Notes: generated from the sequence alone by a model not told the origin. Positions 22,261 to 34,601 are shown, numbered from the stretch's first letter. The stretch: 64,000 nucleotides of DNA from Chrysogorgia sp. JL179-B06 (GCA_035772405.1 JAYKKM010000337.1:3011001-3075000), one strand, 5' to 3'. Numbers and translations: made by a program.

Positions 22261-22829
22261 TTTCATTATCTCATATAGTTTTCATAATACACCAAGCATC
22301 CTTATTTTAAATAAGTATTTTTGCTAAACGTTTCTTCTATATTAACTCCACAGCCATGCCAACATCTATATGCCGACAAAAATGTATACTTTGAAAGAAT
22401 TTTGAATGATTTGTGATACTTTCTTTATAAATTACTCTGGTTTACTTTCTGACTTTATTTCGCCAAAATATATAATTCTGCATTACTGTTCTTGGGACAC
22501 GATAAGAACTAGCTATTTCTGTAACTTATATTTGATATAAAACAATAAGTTTTCTATTCAATTTCTTATATTAATCTAGTTCTCATACAATGCATTTATA
22601 GTTTCTTTAGTACTATGAGTGCTTCCTGTGCATTTTGCCGCACAAAAGAAAGACACTTCATTTCGTTAGTCTAATATCGCTAGGTGAACTCTGAATGACG
22701 TTGTCTTAGCGACGACTTCTTGTCAACAAGTCCGGTTGTAGTGAAATTTAATTAGTGGGAATTCATATATACGAGGTGGAAAAACTCATAGTTGGACGAT
22801 CGTACATTAGTTACAATTTTAACTGTAAA

Positions 22830-23215
22830 TTTGACATAGTTTGACGCTACTCTTGCTTTAAAAAGTTTTTTTGAACGTAACTTAAAAGTTACTGTCCATG
22901 ACCCAACGTTTCGACACTCCAATCTAGTGTCTTCATCAGGGGTGATCGTTGTAAAGTTAGGATCCCTATTTATAATAATAATAAAGACGTATTAGGAGCA
23001 TTATACAATAGTCTCAATGCTCTTACAACAATATATATATTCTTAAAGTTGCTTTTAAAACTAATTACAGTTTCATTATAAGATAAAGCCTACTACATAT
23101 ATTACCACCATGAACAATAACTATTAATTTTAAAAAAGAAAAGTCTTAACTGCAGACTTAAAATTACTTAACATTTCAAAGCTTCTATTTATACCCTCAT
23201 AGAACCAATGATGAC
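22830..23215 (-). mobile_element. Hammerhead-like element family 2 with nested insertion
   Basis: Minus-strand core at 22908-22939: CTGATGA, A, stem II GACACT/AGTGTC (6 bp, 7-nt loop), GAAAC. The element is cut at GGATCCCTATTT by a block at 22972-23188 (AATAATAATAAAGACGTATT...) that also occurs in CAPZA intron 4. The element resumes with CTATTTATACCCTCATAGAA. The CTATTT word on both sides suggests a target-site duplication. Confidence 0.75.
22908..22939 (-). ncRNA. Hammerhead-ribozyme-like core, family 2
   Basis: Both constant boxes are intact and stem II is a perfect 6-bp helix. The stem II sequence is unrelated to family 1, while the constant boxes are identical. Confidence 0.5.
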
Positions 23216-23322
<107 letters not shown>

Positions 23323-23396
23323 GATCTAGCACTTTCTTGCAATAGTAATTTCTAGTCTAAATATCAATGTTTTTCTGGTTTTCAGGCTCTCAATTC

Positions 23397-23993
23397 ATGA
23401 CGACTGCAACGCGAATAAAGTTAACCATTGTGGGAGACGGTGCATGTGGAAAAACATGTCTTCTTATTGTATTTAAAGACGAAGATTTCCCTTCAGACTA
23501 TGTTCCCACAGTGTTTGAGAATTACGTAAAGTACTTAACATTCAAAACAAAACCCATTGAGCTTGTGCTGTGGGATACCGCTGGTCAAGAGGACTACGAC
23601 AGTATCCGACCGTTATCGTATCCAAATACTGACGTCATCTTATTGTGTTACTCCATTGACTCCCAAGAGAGTTTCGCGAATATTTCCAATCAATGGTCCG
23701 AGGAGATTAGATGGTACTGTCCGAGGGTACCTGTGATTTTGGTCGGCTTAAAAAAAGACCTTCGAAGTAATAGTTCTCGTAATAATGACAATGAACCTAA
23801 AATGGTAACGTTTGAAGAAGGAAATAAACTGGCGGCCACAATTGGAGCGTCGGACTTCCTGGAGTGTTCTTCACTGCAAGGAGAAGGAGTACAGGAGGTT
23901 TTTGAGAGTGCTATTAAAACAACACTTAAGAGCAGAAAAAAGATAAAGAATCGATTCAGAAAATACATCTGTTTTGCATCCTCAGTGTACTAA
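23397..23993 (+). CDS. Atypical Rho-family GTPase
   Basis: 198 residues in one coding exon. G1 P-loop GDGACGKTCLL (about 13-23), effector loop YVPTVFENYV, and G3 WDTAGQEDYD are typical of Rho. G4, normally NKKD or TKxD, reads LKKD in VGLKKDLR; G5, normally ECSAK, reads ECSSL. The tail is basic (KSRKKIKNRFRK) but ends CFASSVY, without a CaaX box. So base recognition and prenylation may differ from RhoA or Rac. A TTTTCAG acceptor at 23379-23385, 11 bp before the ATG, implies an upstream non-coding exon. Lack of coding introns may mean an old retrocopy. The frame is intact, so I treat it as a gene. Confidence 0.9.
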   Translation: MTTATRIKLTIVGDGACGKTCLLIVFKDEDFPSDYVPTVFENYVKYLTFKTKPIELVLWDTAGQEDYDSIRPLSYPNTDVILLCYSIDSQESFANISNQWSEEIRWYCPRVPVILVGLKKDLRSNSSRNNDNEPKMVTFEEGNKLAATIGASDFLECSSLQGEGVQEVFESAIKTTLKSRKKIKNRFRKYICFASSVY

Positions 23994-24440
23994 CGGCGGC
24001 AATGGAGCGGGCTCATTGCGCATAATTTGTGCATAATTTGTGCATAATTTGCGCATAATTTGCGCCATATACCACGAGATTCTGTCCAGGAATCCAAGAA
24101 AGATGGAGTTGTTATCAAAACTTGGTTAAAAATAAGTCACATAAGTCTGTAATTTGAGTTTGAATCGCATACACCGTTACTGAATTATGGTATAAATATA
24201 CGGTAATCTCAAATAAAGTTTATCAACTATGAAAGAACAATTGAAGGATTTTGACCGCATTATGCTTGTACAAACTAAGTTAAATATTAGCGTAAATTAC
24301 ATGTATTTATAAGTAGACAGGTAGATAAATATTGTTATGAAAATATTGTTATTTATATTCGCTTTTGTCAAACTTTTGTCAAACATACTTAGTAGCGTAC
24401 TGTGCGATACGGTACTGTGTTGTATCGTACTGTATCGCAT
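23994..24440. other. Rho 3' flank and array-associated repeat flank
   Basis: Short tandem TTTGTGCATAA / TTTGCGCATAA repeats at 24027-24062, then AATAAA at 24213-24218 as a possible poly(A) signal. From about 24270 the sequence matches 17720-18050 (GCGTAAATTACATGTA, GATAAATATTGTTATGAAA, CGTACTGTATCGCATCCGTA). Confidence 0.7.
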
Positions 24441-25412
24441 CCGTATGGACTTTACTCTACTCTGCTTAGTGCTTTTTGCTTTACTCTACTCTGCTCTGCT
24501 CTGCTCTACTATGCTCTACTCTGTTTTGTTCTACTCTACTCTACTCTACTCTACTCTACTCTACTCTACTCTACTCTACTCTACTCTACTCTACTCTCTA
24601 CTCTACTCTACTCTACTCTACTCTACTCTGCTCTACTCTGTTTTGTTCTACTCTACTCTACTCTACTCTACTCTACTCTCTACTCTACTCTCTACTCTAC
24701 TCTACTCTACTCTCTACTCTACTCTCTACTCTACTCTACTCTACTCTACTCTACTCTACTCTACTCTCTACTCTACTCTACTCTGCTCTACTCTACTCTA
24801 CTCTACTCTACTCTACTCTACTCTCTACTCTACTCTACTCTACTCTACTCTACTCTACTCTACTCTCCTCTCCTCTCTACTCTCCTCTACTCTACTCTAC
24901 TCTCTACTCTACTCTCTACTCTACTCTACTCTACTCTACTCTACTCTCCTCTCCTGTCCTCTCTACTCTACTCTACTCTACTCTACTTTGCTCTACTCTA
25001 CTCTACTCTACTCTACTCTACTCTACTCTACTCTACTCTACTCTACTCTACTCTCCTCTCCTCTCCTCTCCTCTCCTCTCCTCTCCTCTCCTCTCCTCTC
25101 TAGTCTACTCTACTCTACTCTACTCTACTCTACTCTACTCTCCTCTACTCTACTCTCCTCTCCTCTCCTCTCTACTCTCCTCTACTCTACTCTACTCTGC
25201 TCTACTACTCTACTCTACTCTACTCTACTCTACTCTACTCTACTCTACTCTACTCTACTCTACTCTACTCTACTCTACTCTACTCTACTCTCCTCTCCTC
25301 TCTACTCTCCTCTCTACTCTCCTCTCTACTCTCCTCTCTACTCTCCTCTCCTCTACTCTACTCTGCTCTACTCTACTCTACTCTACTCTACTCTACTCTA
25401 CTCTACTCTACT
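24441..25412 (+). repeat. CTCTA pentanucleotide array, second block
   Basis: About 970 bp of (CTCTA)n with CTCTC, CTCCT and CTGCT variants. Long stop-free frames (LLYST repeats) are a consequence of the repeat. The block is split from the third block by a LINE fragment. Confidence 0.98.
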
Positions 25413-25765
25413 ACTAGTAGTAGTAGCAACTTTATTTAACGAGGGTAGCACATAACAGTTTGCACTGATTAACTAGTGGCCCTCAATCATAAAAATTACA
25501 ATAGAAATGTGACTACTGTACTATAATTTATGTACATTTATAATAAATAGATAAAAATAAAGGATGGAATAGCTAAGTATATCAATGAAATCACGAACTA
25601 TATATAAGAATAAAAACTACAGTACATGCTTAAAGTGAAATTATATAACATTTATACTTGAGAATAAGTTTGAAAAAAGTTTTTAAGCTTGATTGGAAGG
25701 TTCTAATTGTTTCTTTCGTTCTTATATCAATTGGTATACTGTTCCATAGTTTGGTTCCATTTACT
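25413..25765 (-). mobile_element. 5'-truncated LINE 3' end inside the pentanucleotide array
   Basis: On the minus strand 25765-25650 reads GTKLWNSIPIDIR followed by TIRTFQSSLKTFFK, the C-terminal end typical of LINE (CR1/L2-like) reverse-transcriptase ORFs. An AT-rich 3' UTR follows, ending AATAAAGTTGCTACTACTAC at the left edge. It is truncated at its 5' end directly into CTCTA repeats on the right. Confidence 0.75.
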
Positions 25766-26480
25766 CTACTCTACTCTACTCCGCTCTGCTTTGCTCTACT
25801 CTACTCTACTCTACTCCGCTTTGCTTTGCTTTGCTCTACTCTACTCTACTCTACTCCGCTTTGCTTTGCTCTACTCTACTCTACTCTACTCCGCTTTGCT
25901 TTGCTTTGCTCTACTCTACTCTACTCTACTCCGCTTTGCTTTGCTCTACTCTACTCTACTCCGCTTTGCTTTGCTTTGCTTTGCTTTGCTCTACTCTACT
26001 CTACTCTACTCTACTCCGCTTTGCTTTGCTCTACTCTACTCTACTCTACTCCGCTTTGCTTTGCTTTGCTCTACTCTACTCTACTCTACTCCGCTTTGCT
26101 TTGCTCTACTCTACTCTACTCTACTCTACTCTACTCCGCTTTGCTTTGCTCTACTCTACTCTACTCTACTCCGCTTTGCTTTGCTCTACTCTACTCTACT
26201 CTACTCCGCTTTGCTTTGCTTTGCTCTACTCTACTCTACTCCGCTTTGCTTTGCTTTGCTCTACTCTACTCTACTCTACTCCGCTTTGCTTTGCTTTGCT
26301 CTACTCTACTCTACTCTACTCCGCTTTGCTTTGCTCTACTCTACTCTACTCTACTCCGCTTTGCTTTGCTTTGCTTTGCTTTGCTCTACTCTACTCTACT
26401 CTACTCTACTCTACTCTACTCTACTCTATTCTACTCTGCTTTGCTTTGCTCTGCTCTGCTCTACTCTACTCCTCTACTCT
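25760..26480 (+). repeat. CTACT / CCGCT / TTGCT higher-order pentanucleotide array
   Basis: Third block: runs of (CTACT)3-6 alternate regularly with CCGCT-(TTGCT)2-3, giving a superunit of about 35-45 bp. This higher-order pattern differs from blocks one and two. It ends about 130 bp before the PM20D1 start codon. Confidence 0.97.
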
Positions 26481-26613
26481 AAACAAAAATATATTTCCAT
26501 TGGTTTTTTTTTCACTCGTGCGCACGTCAGGCAATCTCGTTCCCAGAGCCTTTACGTCAGGCGGATGCGCACTCGTACGGGTTGACCCTTCGGCAGCATT
26601 TATATTAAAATAC

Positions 26614-29600
26614 ATGGCTTTTGAGGTTGGATTATCAATATGGAAGTATGTCGGGATTGCGACAACTTCATTAGTTACTGTACTGACATTGTCGTTTATT
26701 TACGGCGTAATTTACGACTCAAAGCGACAACAAGAGAGAAGAAGCTATAAAAGAAACAAGAAAACGAAATATATAATTGCTGATGACGAGGTTTTGAATA
26801 GGTTTTCAAAGGCTATTCAGTGCGAGACTGTGTCTTGGGCAAAAGACAAGTCTAGTACTGAAGAACTTTTGAAGCTTCATGCCTTGATAAAGGAAGGTAA
26901 ATCATAAATTATAAAAGAAATTCGTCATATTCTTTGATCGCTCTCAGAGGGATGAATGTCCGGGGGGGATCAATCACCCCATAGGACCTCAGCAGAAGGT
27001 ATGGTACACTCGCAGTTGAGGTAACCATGAGGTACTACTCTGGACAATCCTTTTATTAGTATTAAGGTTAGTATTAGAAAACCATTAGGTGGGGGTTAGA
27101 AAATCCATGAGGTGGGGGGTTAGGGTTAGGATCTAAGTTGTTTTGGGGTTAGAAAGTTCCATGATGTATTTCATCATACAGGCATGTCTGATCATAACAA
27201 TCTCTCATTTCTACAACCTCTCGCAGATGCTAAAAAGATCGTCCAGAAGACGACTCAGACCTAGTACCTCACGGTCACCTCAACAGCGAGTGTACCATCT
27301 AGCAACGGCCATAGCAAAGCTCTATCCCTGCTAGGGATTAGTTACCAGGATAATTCCGGATTATAAAAATGTCATAAATAACACAAAAGACCCTTTGTCA
27401 GAAAGGTAGTTTATCTTTGTTTTTTTGTAGGATTTCCAACCATTTATTCATCACCATTGGTTCAATGCGAGGTCATCAACGAATACAGCTTGTTATTCAC
27501 AATAAAAGGGAGTGACTCCTCTCTCAATCCTTATTTACTCATATCGCATTTGGATGTTGTGCCAGTGACTGATCAAATCTGGGATGTTGCTCCTTTCTCT
27601 GGTGAAACTAAAGATGGATATATCTGGGGAAGAGGAAGTTTGGATGTTAAGAATGGTGTTATGGTGGGTTTAGAAAGTATCCAAAGTTGATATTTTTCAC
27701 CAGGGCCACCAAGAGCCAAGATACATGTAGGCCCAGGGAAGGTGGGGTTATGGTCTTTCATGGCCCCTAAATGTCCTAGAAGCTTCATGGCCCTGATTTC
27801 CTTGTTAGGTCTGTGTCATTGCAATAATAAATAAGAAAACTGCTATGTTCTCAAATGAACTGAGTATAGTCGGGGGTGGATCAAGCATGCGCGGGGTCTC
27901 TTCCATTTGTGGTTGCCTCACCCCTGCCCCCCAGAAAAGAAAACAAGTCAGTGAGATGCTAGACATAGTAATGTAATCTTTGGTTTGGCCATTCATTGCA
28001 TGAATTGTATTAAAAGGTCTGCATGTGTCCCACAAAAAAGGTGGGGTCCCTAAATTATAAACACAAGGCCCTAAATAAATGTGAGCACAAAAACCTGTGG
28101 GGGCCCTCACAAAAGCGTGTGGCCCCTGGCACTTGTCCAAAGTGCCACACCCCTGAGTATTGTATAAAAAAAGAGAAATACGAGAACTTCAATATTATGT
28201 CAAGAAATGCATAAGTATAAGAGTATGAGTATGTACAGTACAATCAATCAATCTTTTATTGGCTCATTATTTGAGAATACAGAGATTATGATTAAAGTGC
28301 CCCTGACATCAAAATTTTTTATTGTCTTATTTGGAAGAACTTTTAAAATGATAAAGTAACTTCTTTTGAAGATTTTCGTTTCTTCACTAGTTTCTTTTTG
28401 AAATATATCAGTTTGTTTGATATGCAAATGTCCGGAATTTACGTTATATATCTTTGCGTTCATCAAATAAAAACACTAAAGTGTGAATAACACGTGTGCG
28501 TGTTTCTCCCACAACACCAAACTTCTTGATTCGAGAATGAAAGAGATACACACATTTCTCCAATAAGTCATTATGCATGTGTGACGTAAATTCCGGACAT
28601 TTGCATATCAAACAAACTGATATATCTCAAAAAGAAAGCGAAGAAACGAAAATCTTCAAAAGAAGTTACTTTATCATTTTAAAAGTTCTTCCAAATAAGA
28701 CAATAAAAAAGTTTGATGTCAGGGGCACTTTAATACAAGTTCATTCAATAAACATAGTTAATAATATATGTTTAAGTATAGGGGCTAAATAAACTGGTTG
28801 GTTTTCAAGTCAGCCCATATTTCCATTGATGACGTTTGGACAATGTGTCCTTTGGAAGGAAGGAATTCTATGTTGTTAAACTGTCTGAAATGTCATCAGT
28901 GGAAATATGTAGGTACTTTTACTTAGGTATTTTTCAGAATATTGAAAAGTTCAACATATTTCTCTTTTTTATATGATCGGTATCTTTGTAATCACAAAAC
29001 CTTGTACAGGTATACTTGTTATCTAGGGTTCTTTGGAGGCATTGGAGTTCCTCTTGAAAACTGGCTACTGTCCAAAAAGAGGTTTCTTTCTGGCTTTTGG
29101 TCATGATGAAGAAGTATGGATAATGTACCTACAGTAATCAACTATAATATCACAGTATTTAGTTTTTTATATATATTTTGAATTACCAGTACACGCTTTA
29201 TTTCACTCTGAAGATGACCGCCATCGAAACGTCAGTCACCAACAATAGTCTTTATCAAGACTACAACAACCAGGACAATCAACTTCACACATCTAATGAT
29301 ACTCCGAGGTTCAAACCATTTACTGAATTACATATTATAAATATAATAATAATTATTATTATTATTATTATTATTTAACATTACTATTATTATCTTACTG
29401 TACAGTTTTAATATTAGTATAATTGTAACATTTTGTTGATGTTTACGTCAGTTTAACATGTGAGTACATTGGTAAGTATTTTATGTCTATGCTGGGATGG
29501 AAATACAGGCAACAACATGTTGTAAATAATATATAGTAAAGGAAATATATTATACACATGCTCTTTAATATACAAATGGACATATATATCAACTACATAA

Positions 29601-32600
29601 TCATGAATATACAACATAGAACAACATCAAACTATTGTACATGTACAAGTATAAATTACAAGTCCTCATAATGCCAAACACACAATCTTTATAGCAGAAC
29701 CATTTGCTGAATGCCGTTAATTTTTAGGTTAGTGGATTCAATGGGGCAGGTTACATTGCCAAACAATTAAAATCTCGTGGAGTTACCTTAGAATTTATTC
29801 AGGATGAAGGTTTGATCATTGCCTGTGGCTTGTATCCTGGTGTCAATAAACCAGTTGCTTGGTGAGATTAACAATTATCAGAAACATTGAGCTGTATTTT
29901 GGCATACTTAATAATCACTTTTTAATTAACAAGCATGTTTAGTTTGTTGATTAATATTTAATTATTTATCAGCATACAAATTCTCTTTAATAATAATAAT
30001 AATAAAAGGTTTAATGGCATACCATCGCACCAAAAGGTGAATTACAGTATATTTACAAAACTAAACATATATTCACATTATCCTTAATCCTAACAGTATC
30101 TACAGTACACTCGTTATAATTTAGCCTTGTTGATAGTGGCCGGAGAGAAATGGGAAAAAGCTGTTTTTAAATCGGTCGGTCCTACATTTGAAAAGGGTGA
30201 AATTATCAGAATTACGTAGAACACGACCGTGCGATTTATTCCTAGTCGGAGGCTACAGATAATGAAGACGTGAAGAAGAAGGATTCATAACTTTAGTGAA
30301 TGTCCTATGCAAGAGTTCCTCATGGCGAGCATCCAATCGAGGGAGCGCAGTTGCTTCTAGGGCAGTAGAGTATGAATAAAAAGGGAACAGAATGCATAAA
30401 GCATGCTTCTTGGTCTCCAAACATATCTTATAGTACTAGTTGGGAGAAGTTGTTTTAAAAACATGTTAGTTTATCTTTAGTGATCATTTCCTATATTCAT
30501 ATTAGTTCTATATAATGTTAACGATTGTTATTATTAGGAAAAATTTGGTGCCCTTGGGCACGAAGGGTTAATAATTCTAATTTTGTTCATAGTATTGGTA
30601 TTGCAGAAAAAGGGTATATGAATGTTGAACTGACAGTTGAATCATCAGTTGGACATGCATCAATGCCTCCCAAAGAAAGCAGTATTGGTATTCTAGCAAA
30701 TGCTATATCAAGGTATTAAAATTATTCAGAGTAGTTAAAAAGTAAAAAGTAAAAAGCTTAGGTGTGCTGCAAAATACTGTATAAGAAGTTTAACTTTTTG
30801 AGTAAATAAAACATAAAGTAATTAGCATCTTGGTGTCCACTATGATATTAGCTAGTCAGGGCCTGATTAAGGTTGCACAGTGGGGCCCCTAGCATATTTT
30901 CAGTGCGGGGCCAGGCCCCTTCCCACCAGTGGTGTTGCCAGACCTGGAGAAGTGGGGGTCGGAGACAAAATGATGATGTCATTGCAGACATCACTACAAC
31001 TCGGCAAAATGCCTTGAAAACCAGGCGGAATAGCTTCGTTTCCAGCAAAGTGCTCCACCTAATTTAATGGTTGTTTCTAGTAGTACTAAAACTAAATCAC
31101 AAACTTTAATCCCAAACATACCCGAGTATTATGTGGACCTAACACCCCTCCAACCCCAAACCCCCCCCCCCCCCCCATGCGTTTCTCACTGGATTTAGAA
31201 GAATTTCAAAATTGATCTTGAAGAAAAGTGGGGGGACTTGTCCCCCCCAATCCCCCCCACATCTCAGTGGTTTCACCATGAGTGCAAGGGAAAATTGCTA
31301 AGAAAAAAGATATAGCATTAAATTATCTTACTTTTTTCCTTGCTGCCTCAAAAAGTCCCCTGTTTAAAAAGGCAGCGCTTACAGGGCCCCACGTTCATCG
31401 GGGTGACGTACTCACTCTACACCTACTTGGGCACAGTGAGCATGAAAGAATGAAAAATAGAAAGAACGCATGAAATTAAAATTGAGCAACGAGAACGAGA
31501 CCTTGGAAACCATGGGCCCCCCCGCATATGCCAGGCGCGGATTTAGAAGTTAGTCGCATAAATTAGACACTTCATGAACAACCCTATTGGTTATGCTTTT
31601 CTTAAGAATAATTCAGAACAAAAACTTATCCAATAGGATTGTTATTCACAGGTATTTTGAATTGCAAATTCTAAATCTAATTTATGCGACTAACTTCTAA
31701 ATCCGCGCCTGGCATATGCCGCTTCTGCCATAGGGTTAATCTGTAGCTAGTCTTTGTGTGTATGGTATTAAAATCTACATATATATATATATAGGTACAA
31801 TTTACCATTAAATATCTGCAGATCTGATTGGATAAGTTTATAATTTATTTGAATTGGTTTAGGATTGAAGCTAATCCCATGCCTTCAATGCTTGGTTGTG
31901 GACCTGAAGGAGAAACATTCAAATGGCTTTCACCTGAGGTCAGTCATGGATGTAGCAGCCATTTATTCCTCCATAGATCATGAAGAGCATTGTATTTAGA
32001 GCCGTAACACAAGAATAGAGTATTGTTGTTAGGATAGATTTTGTTATTTCTTTTTAGTTTTCATATCCAATGAGAATTATTGCATCTAACCTGTGGTTTT
32101 TTGCTCCTCTTATGGCTTGGTAAGAATTCTTAATTTTAATTTTAACAGCAAAATTGCATTGTAATTATGAACTGGTGTAATTGCTCATATTTTTGCTTTT
32201 CAAAATTTGTATTATTTTGTGAATTATTTTTATTCTGTTTCCCTAGGTTTTTTAGTAAAAAAGATTCATTAAATAGCTTTGTGCGAACTACCATTGCTGT
32301 CACAAAAATAAGTGGTGGAACTAAGGTACCATATATTTTTGTGATTTGGGGCACAAATTATATAGCTGGTTACCATTACGGTATACCATACTTAGAGCAG
32401 TTCATGGTCATTTTTGTGTCACTGGCTTGGTGCCCTATTTTTTGCAAAAGGGAGCATGATGCTCCCCCTGAACCCCACAGCTTTGTCACAAACATACTGT
32501 ACACTACAACTTCCTTACAAGTTCACTCAAACAACTGGGGATCCACTACTGATTGCAAAAAGTTGGTCACCAACATGTGACACCCCTCCCCCCAATGATG

Positions 32601-34585
32601 ACATATTTTCCACATCCCTACCCGCTATTAATACTGAACACTAAAGTTTAAGATTTTCTAAATTTCTTTCCGTTTATCACAGAGCAATGTAATTCCAGCA
32701 TCTGCATCGGCAACTTTAAATATTAGGATACATCATGGTGATAGTTCTGACTCTGTAAGTATTTTGTTATTTATATGCACAGTATAATGGCCAAACATAT
32801 AGTTGTTAGAGTCTATTCTTCTTTATGGATCTGAAACATGGACTCTCACAGTGGAACAGGAGAAGAGACTCAGTGGTTGCTATACTAGCATGTTGAGAAT
32901 GGTGTTGAATGTCAGTTTGCGAGACCACATTACGAACAAGGTGTTATATGGAGATCTACCCAGTGTTACACAGAACTGATCATGAGGAACCGCAGGCTTA
33001 GGCTAGCTGGCCACTGTGTGATGAACAACAATCTCGCTGTGAGTGACCTACTGACCTTATTCTTTGGGAACCAGCACATTGGTGAGGCAACGCATGGTGG
33101 TCAATGGATTACATAATTATGTGGAAATGTTAAAGAGGGATACCGGTCTCGAAGATGCAAACGAGATCAAGAGTTGCATGCAGGATAAAGAAGTTTGGCA
33201 TGCTATGGTCCGAGGAGACTCAATATGATGATGATGATAGTTGTTAAGCTGATCCCCAGTGAGAATTGCTCCAAGGGGCCATACCCAAAATATGGCTGAC
33301 GTTTCGTATAAATATCCCGAATTTTGAAACATAGTCCTAACCCCAAACCTAACCTTTATCCTAACCTTAACCCTGAACCTAATACTGACCCTAACTCGTA
33401 CGATAATGTTTTCTTTTAGAAATAATAGCTGATTTTAATTTCGAATTTTACCACCGATAGTCTATGTGACATCATTTCGGGATTTATATGAAACTTCACC
33501 CCAAAATATGACAGTTTTTTGTTAATTTTTTATACCCCTGCCCCTTGTGACACATTGTGTGACAGTTTTTTCTCTTCATATAATTGTTTTGTAAAATATC
33601 TCTGTTCAGATCATACAGTTTTTACGCTCCGTTATTAAAGATGAACGTGTTCAAACCAAGATATTGTTAGACAATCCACCATCACCTATAGCATCAACAG
33701 AATGTTCCAGCATTGGATACAACACACTCACATCCAGCATACTAGATATTTTTCCTGATGTGGCTATTGCACCAGGTAAGTACAGTAATATATATATATA
33801 TACAGTGTATATATATTTTTATTTTTTAAATTTTAATTTGATTTTGCCATTAATTATTACAATTATTAAATATTATTTGTATAATTATAGTATATATACA
33901 TGTATATATATATATATATATATGTATATTTGAAAATTAATGGCAAGGGAGCCTAAATTGAAACCATAAGGCTTATATAATTTTAGGCTTCCTTTTACAT
34001 GAAAACAAAATTAATGGATTAAAGTGAGATTGCTTGGCAGACTAATCAGCTAATGCTTAATACCATTATTTTGACAAATTTCTCAATATTTTGAGTAAAG
34101 AAATATTTTTAGCTTTTTTTTAAAAAGAGTAAAGGAAACTGTGTGTTCACAAGATCAATAGGAAGAGAATTAAACAATTTCGGCCCTTGAAATTTTATAG
34201 AAAACTGTCTAATATTTGTTCTACATAATGGTATATTTATTGATTGATTTTCTTTGCCACCACAACCCCCAACCCCAAAAGTAGTGAAACGTAAAGTGAT
34301 ATTACTGGTATCATAATAATTATTATTATTATCCAATCTATAATCAATCAACCAAACAATATTTTCCACTTCATTATTTTATTAGGTCTCCTTATAGCTT
34401 GTACAGACTCAAAACATTTCTTGGACATGACCAATCAAGTGTATCGCTTCATGCCATCACTATTGTCTCCAGAAGATTTTCCAAGGTTTCACGGAGCAAA
34501 TGAGCGAATTAGCATAAAGAATTATGAAGAAACAATCAATTTTTATTATCGACTCATGCAGAATGCAGACAATGAGATGTTTTAG
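26614..34585 (+). CDS. PM20D1: PM20D1-like M20 peptidase (N-acyl amino acid synthase/hydrolase), complete
   Basis: Eleven exons: 26614-26896, 27431-27663, 29027-29113, 29728-29861, 30593-30712, 31863-31938, 32058-32119, 32247-32325, 32683-32754, 33610-33775 and 34386-34585. They give 503 residues, against about 502 in human. A hydrophobic signal or anchor lies at about residues 10-31. M20 metal and catalytic residues are all present: [31 protein letters not shown], and the late His in [10 protein letters not shown]. The dimerisation motif [16 protein letters not shown] matches PM20D1. Mammalian PM20D1 joins fatty acids to amino acids, and reverses this, outside cells. A pentanucleotide array abuts the promoter. 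Introns hold foldback elements, an RTE-type LINE fragment and a CR1-like fragment. Confidence 0.95.
28295..28738. mobile_element. Long-TIR foldback element, family F1
   Basis: Arms of about 150 bp, nearly perfect inverted complements: left from AAAGTGCCCCTGACATCAAA, right ending ATGTCAGGGGCACTTTA. The loop has no ORF. Inner arm words (TTTGATATGCAAATG, CAAACAAACTGATATAT) resemble those of family F2 at 44735-45215 and 62675-63262. It lies in PM20D1 intron 2. Confidence 0.9.
29206..29310 (+). mobile_element. Half copy of the GAAACG foldback family
   Basis: CTCTGAAGATGACCGCCATC then GAAACGTCAGTCACCAACA, matching one arm of 16134-16352. Stem II is shortened, so the hammerhead-like core is broken. 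Confidence 0.7.
29998..30440. other. Unclassified repeat-like block in PM20D1 intron 4
   Basis: Starts with (TAA)n and contains GTGGCCGGAGAGAAATGGG and AGAACACGACCGTGCGATTT, with stops in all frames. Composition differs from the surrounding AT-rich intron, which suggests an old retroelement. Not identified. Confidence 0.35.
31528..31722. mobile_element. Hairpin MITE with about 35-bp inverted ends
   Basis: GCCAGGCGCGGATTTAGAAG ... and its complement CTTCTAAATCCGCGCCTGGC frame about 190 bp of AT-rich DNA in PM20D1 intron 5. The preceding 30850-31500 is a separate G/C-rich interspersed block with poly-C runs and no gene. Confidence 0.85.
32800..33240 (+). mobile_element. RTE-type LINE 3' fragment, broken
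   Basis: Frame-shifting translation gives [50 protein letters not shown] and [10 protein letters not shown], the C-terminal region typical of RTE/endonuclease-type LINEs in marine animals, with several stops and frameshifts. It ends in (GATGAT)n, the usual RTE-type 3' tail. Dead copy in PM20D1 intron 9. Confidence 0.8.
33300..33420. repeat. CCTAAC-like degenerate repeat
   Basis: Imperfect CCTAACC / CCTAACCTTAACCC units. A G-strand counterpart (GGTTAGGGTTAGG) is at 27115-27130 in intron 1. Interspersed, not a telomere. Confidence 0.55.
34080..34370 (-). mobile_element. LINE reverse-transcriptase C-terminal fragment
   Basis: On the minus strand: [20 protein letters not shown] then [18 protein letters not shown], matching the CR1/L2-type C-terminal block (GPKLWNSLP). 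Only about 90 codons remain. It lies in PM20D1 intron 10, immediately before the last exon. Confidence 0.7.
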
Positions 34586-34601
34586 TGCAAGTCAACAACA
34601 A

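Noticed and set aside
27115..27130. Telomere-like TTAGGG words (also 33335-33400)
   Set aside because: Only short degenerate units within introns; not a telomere or a fusion scar.
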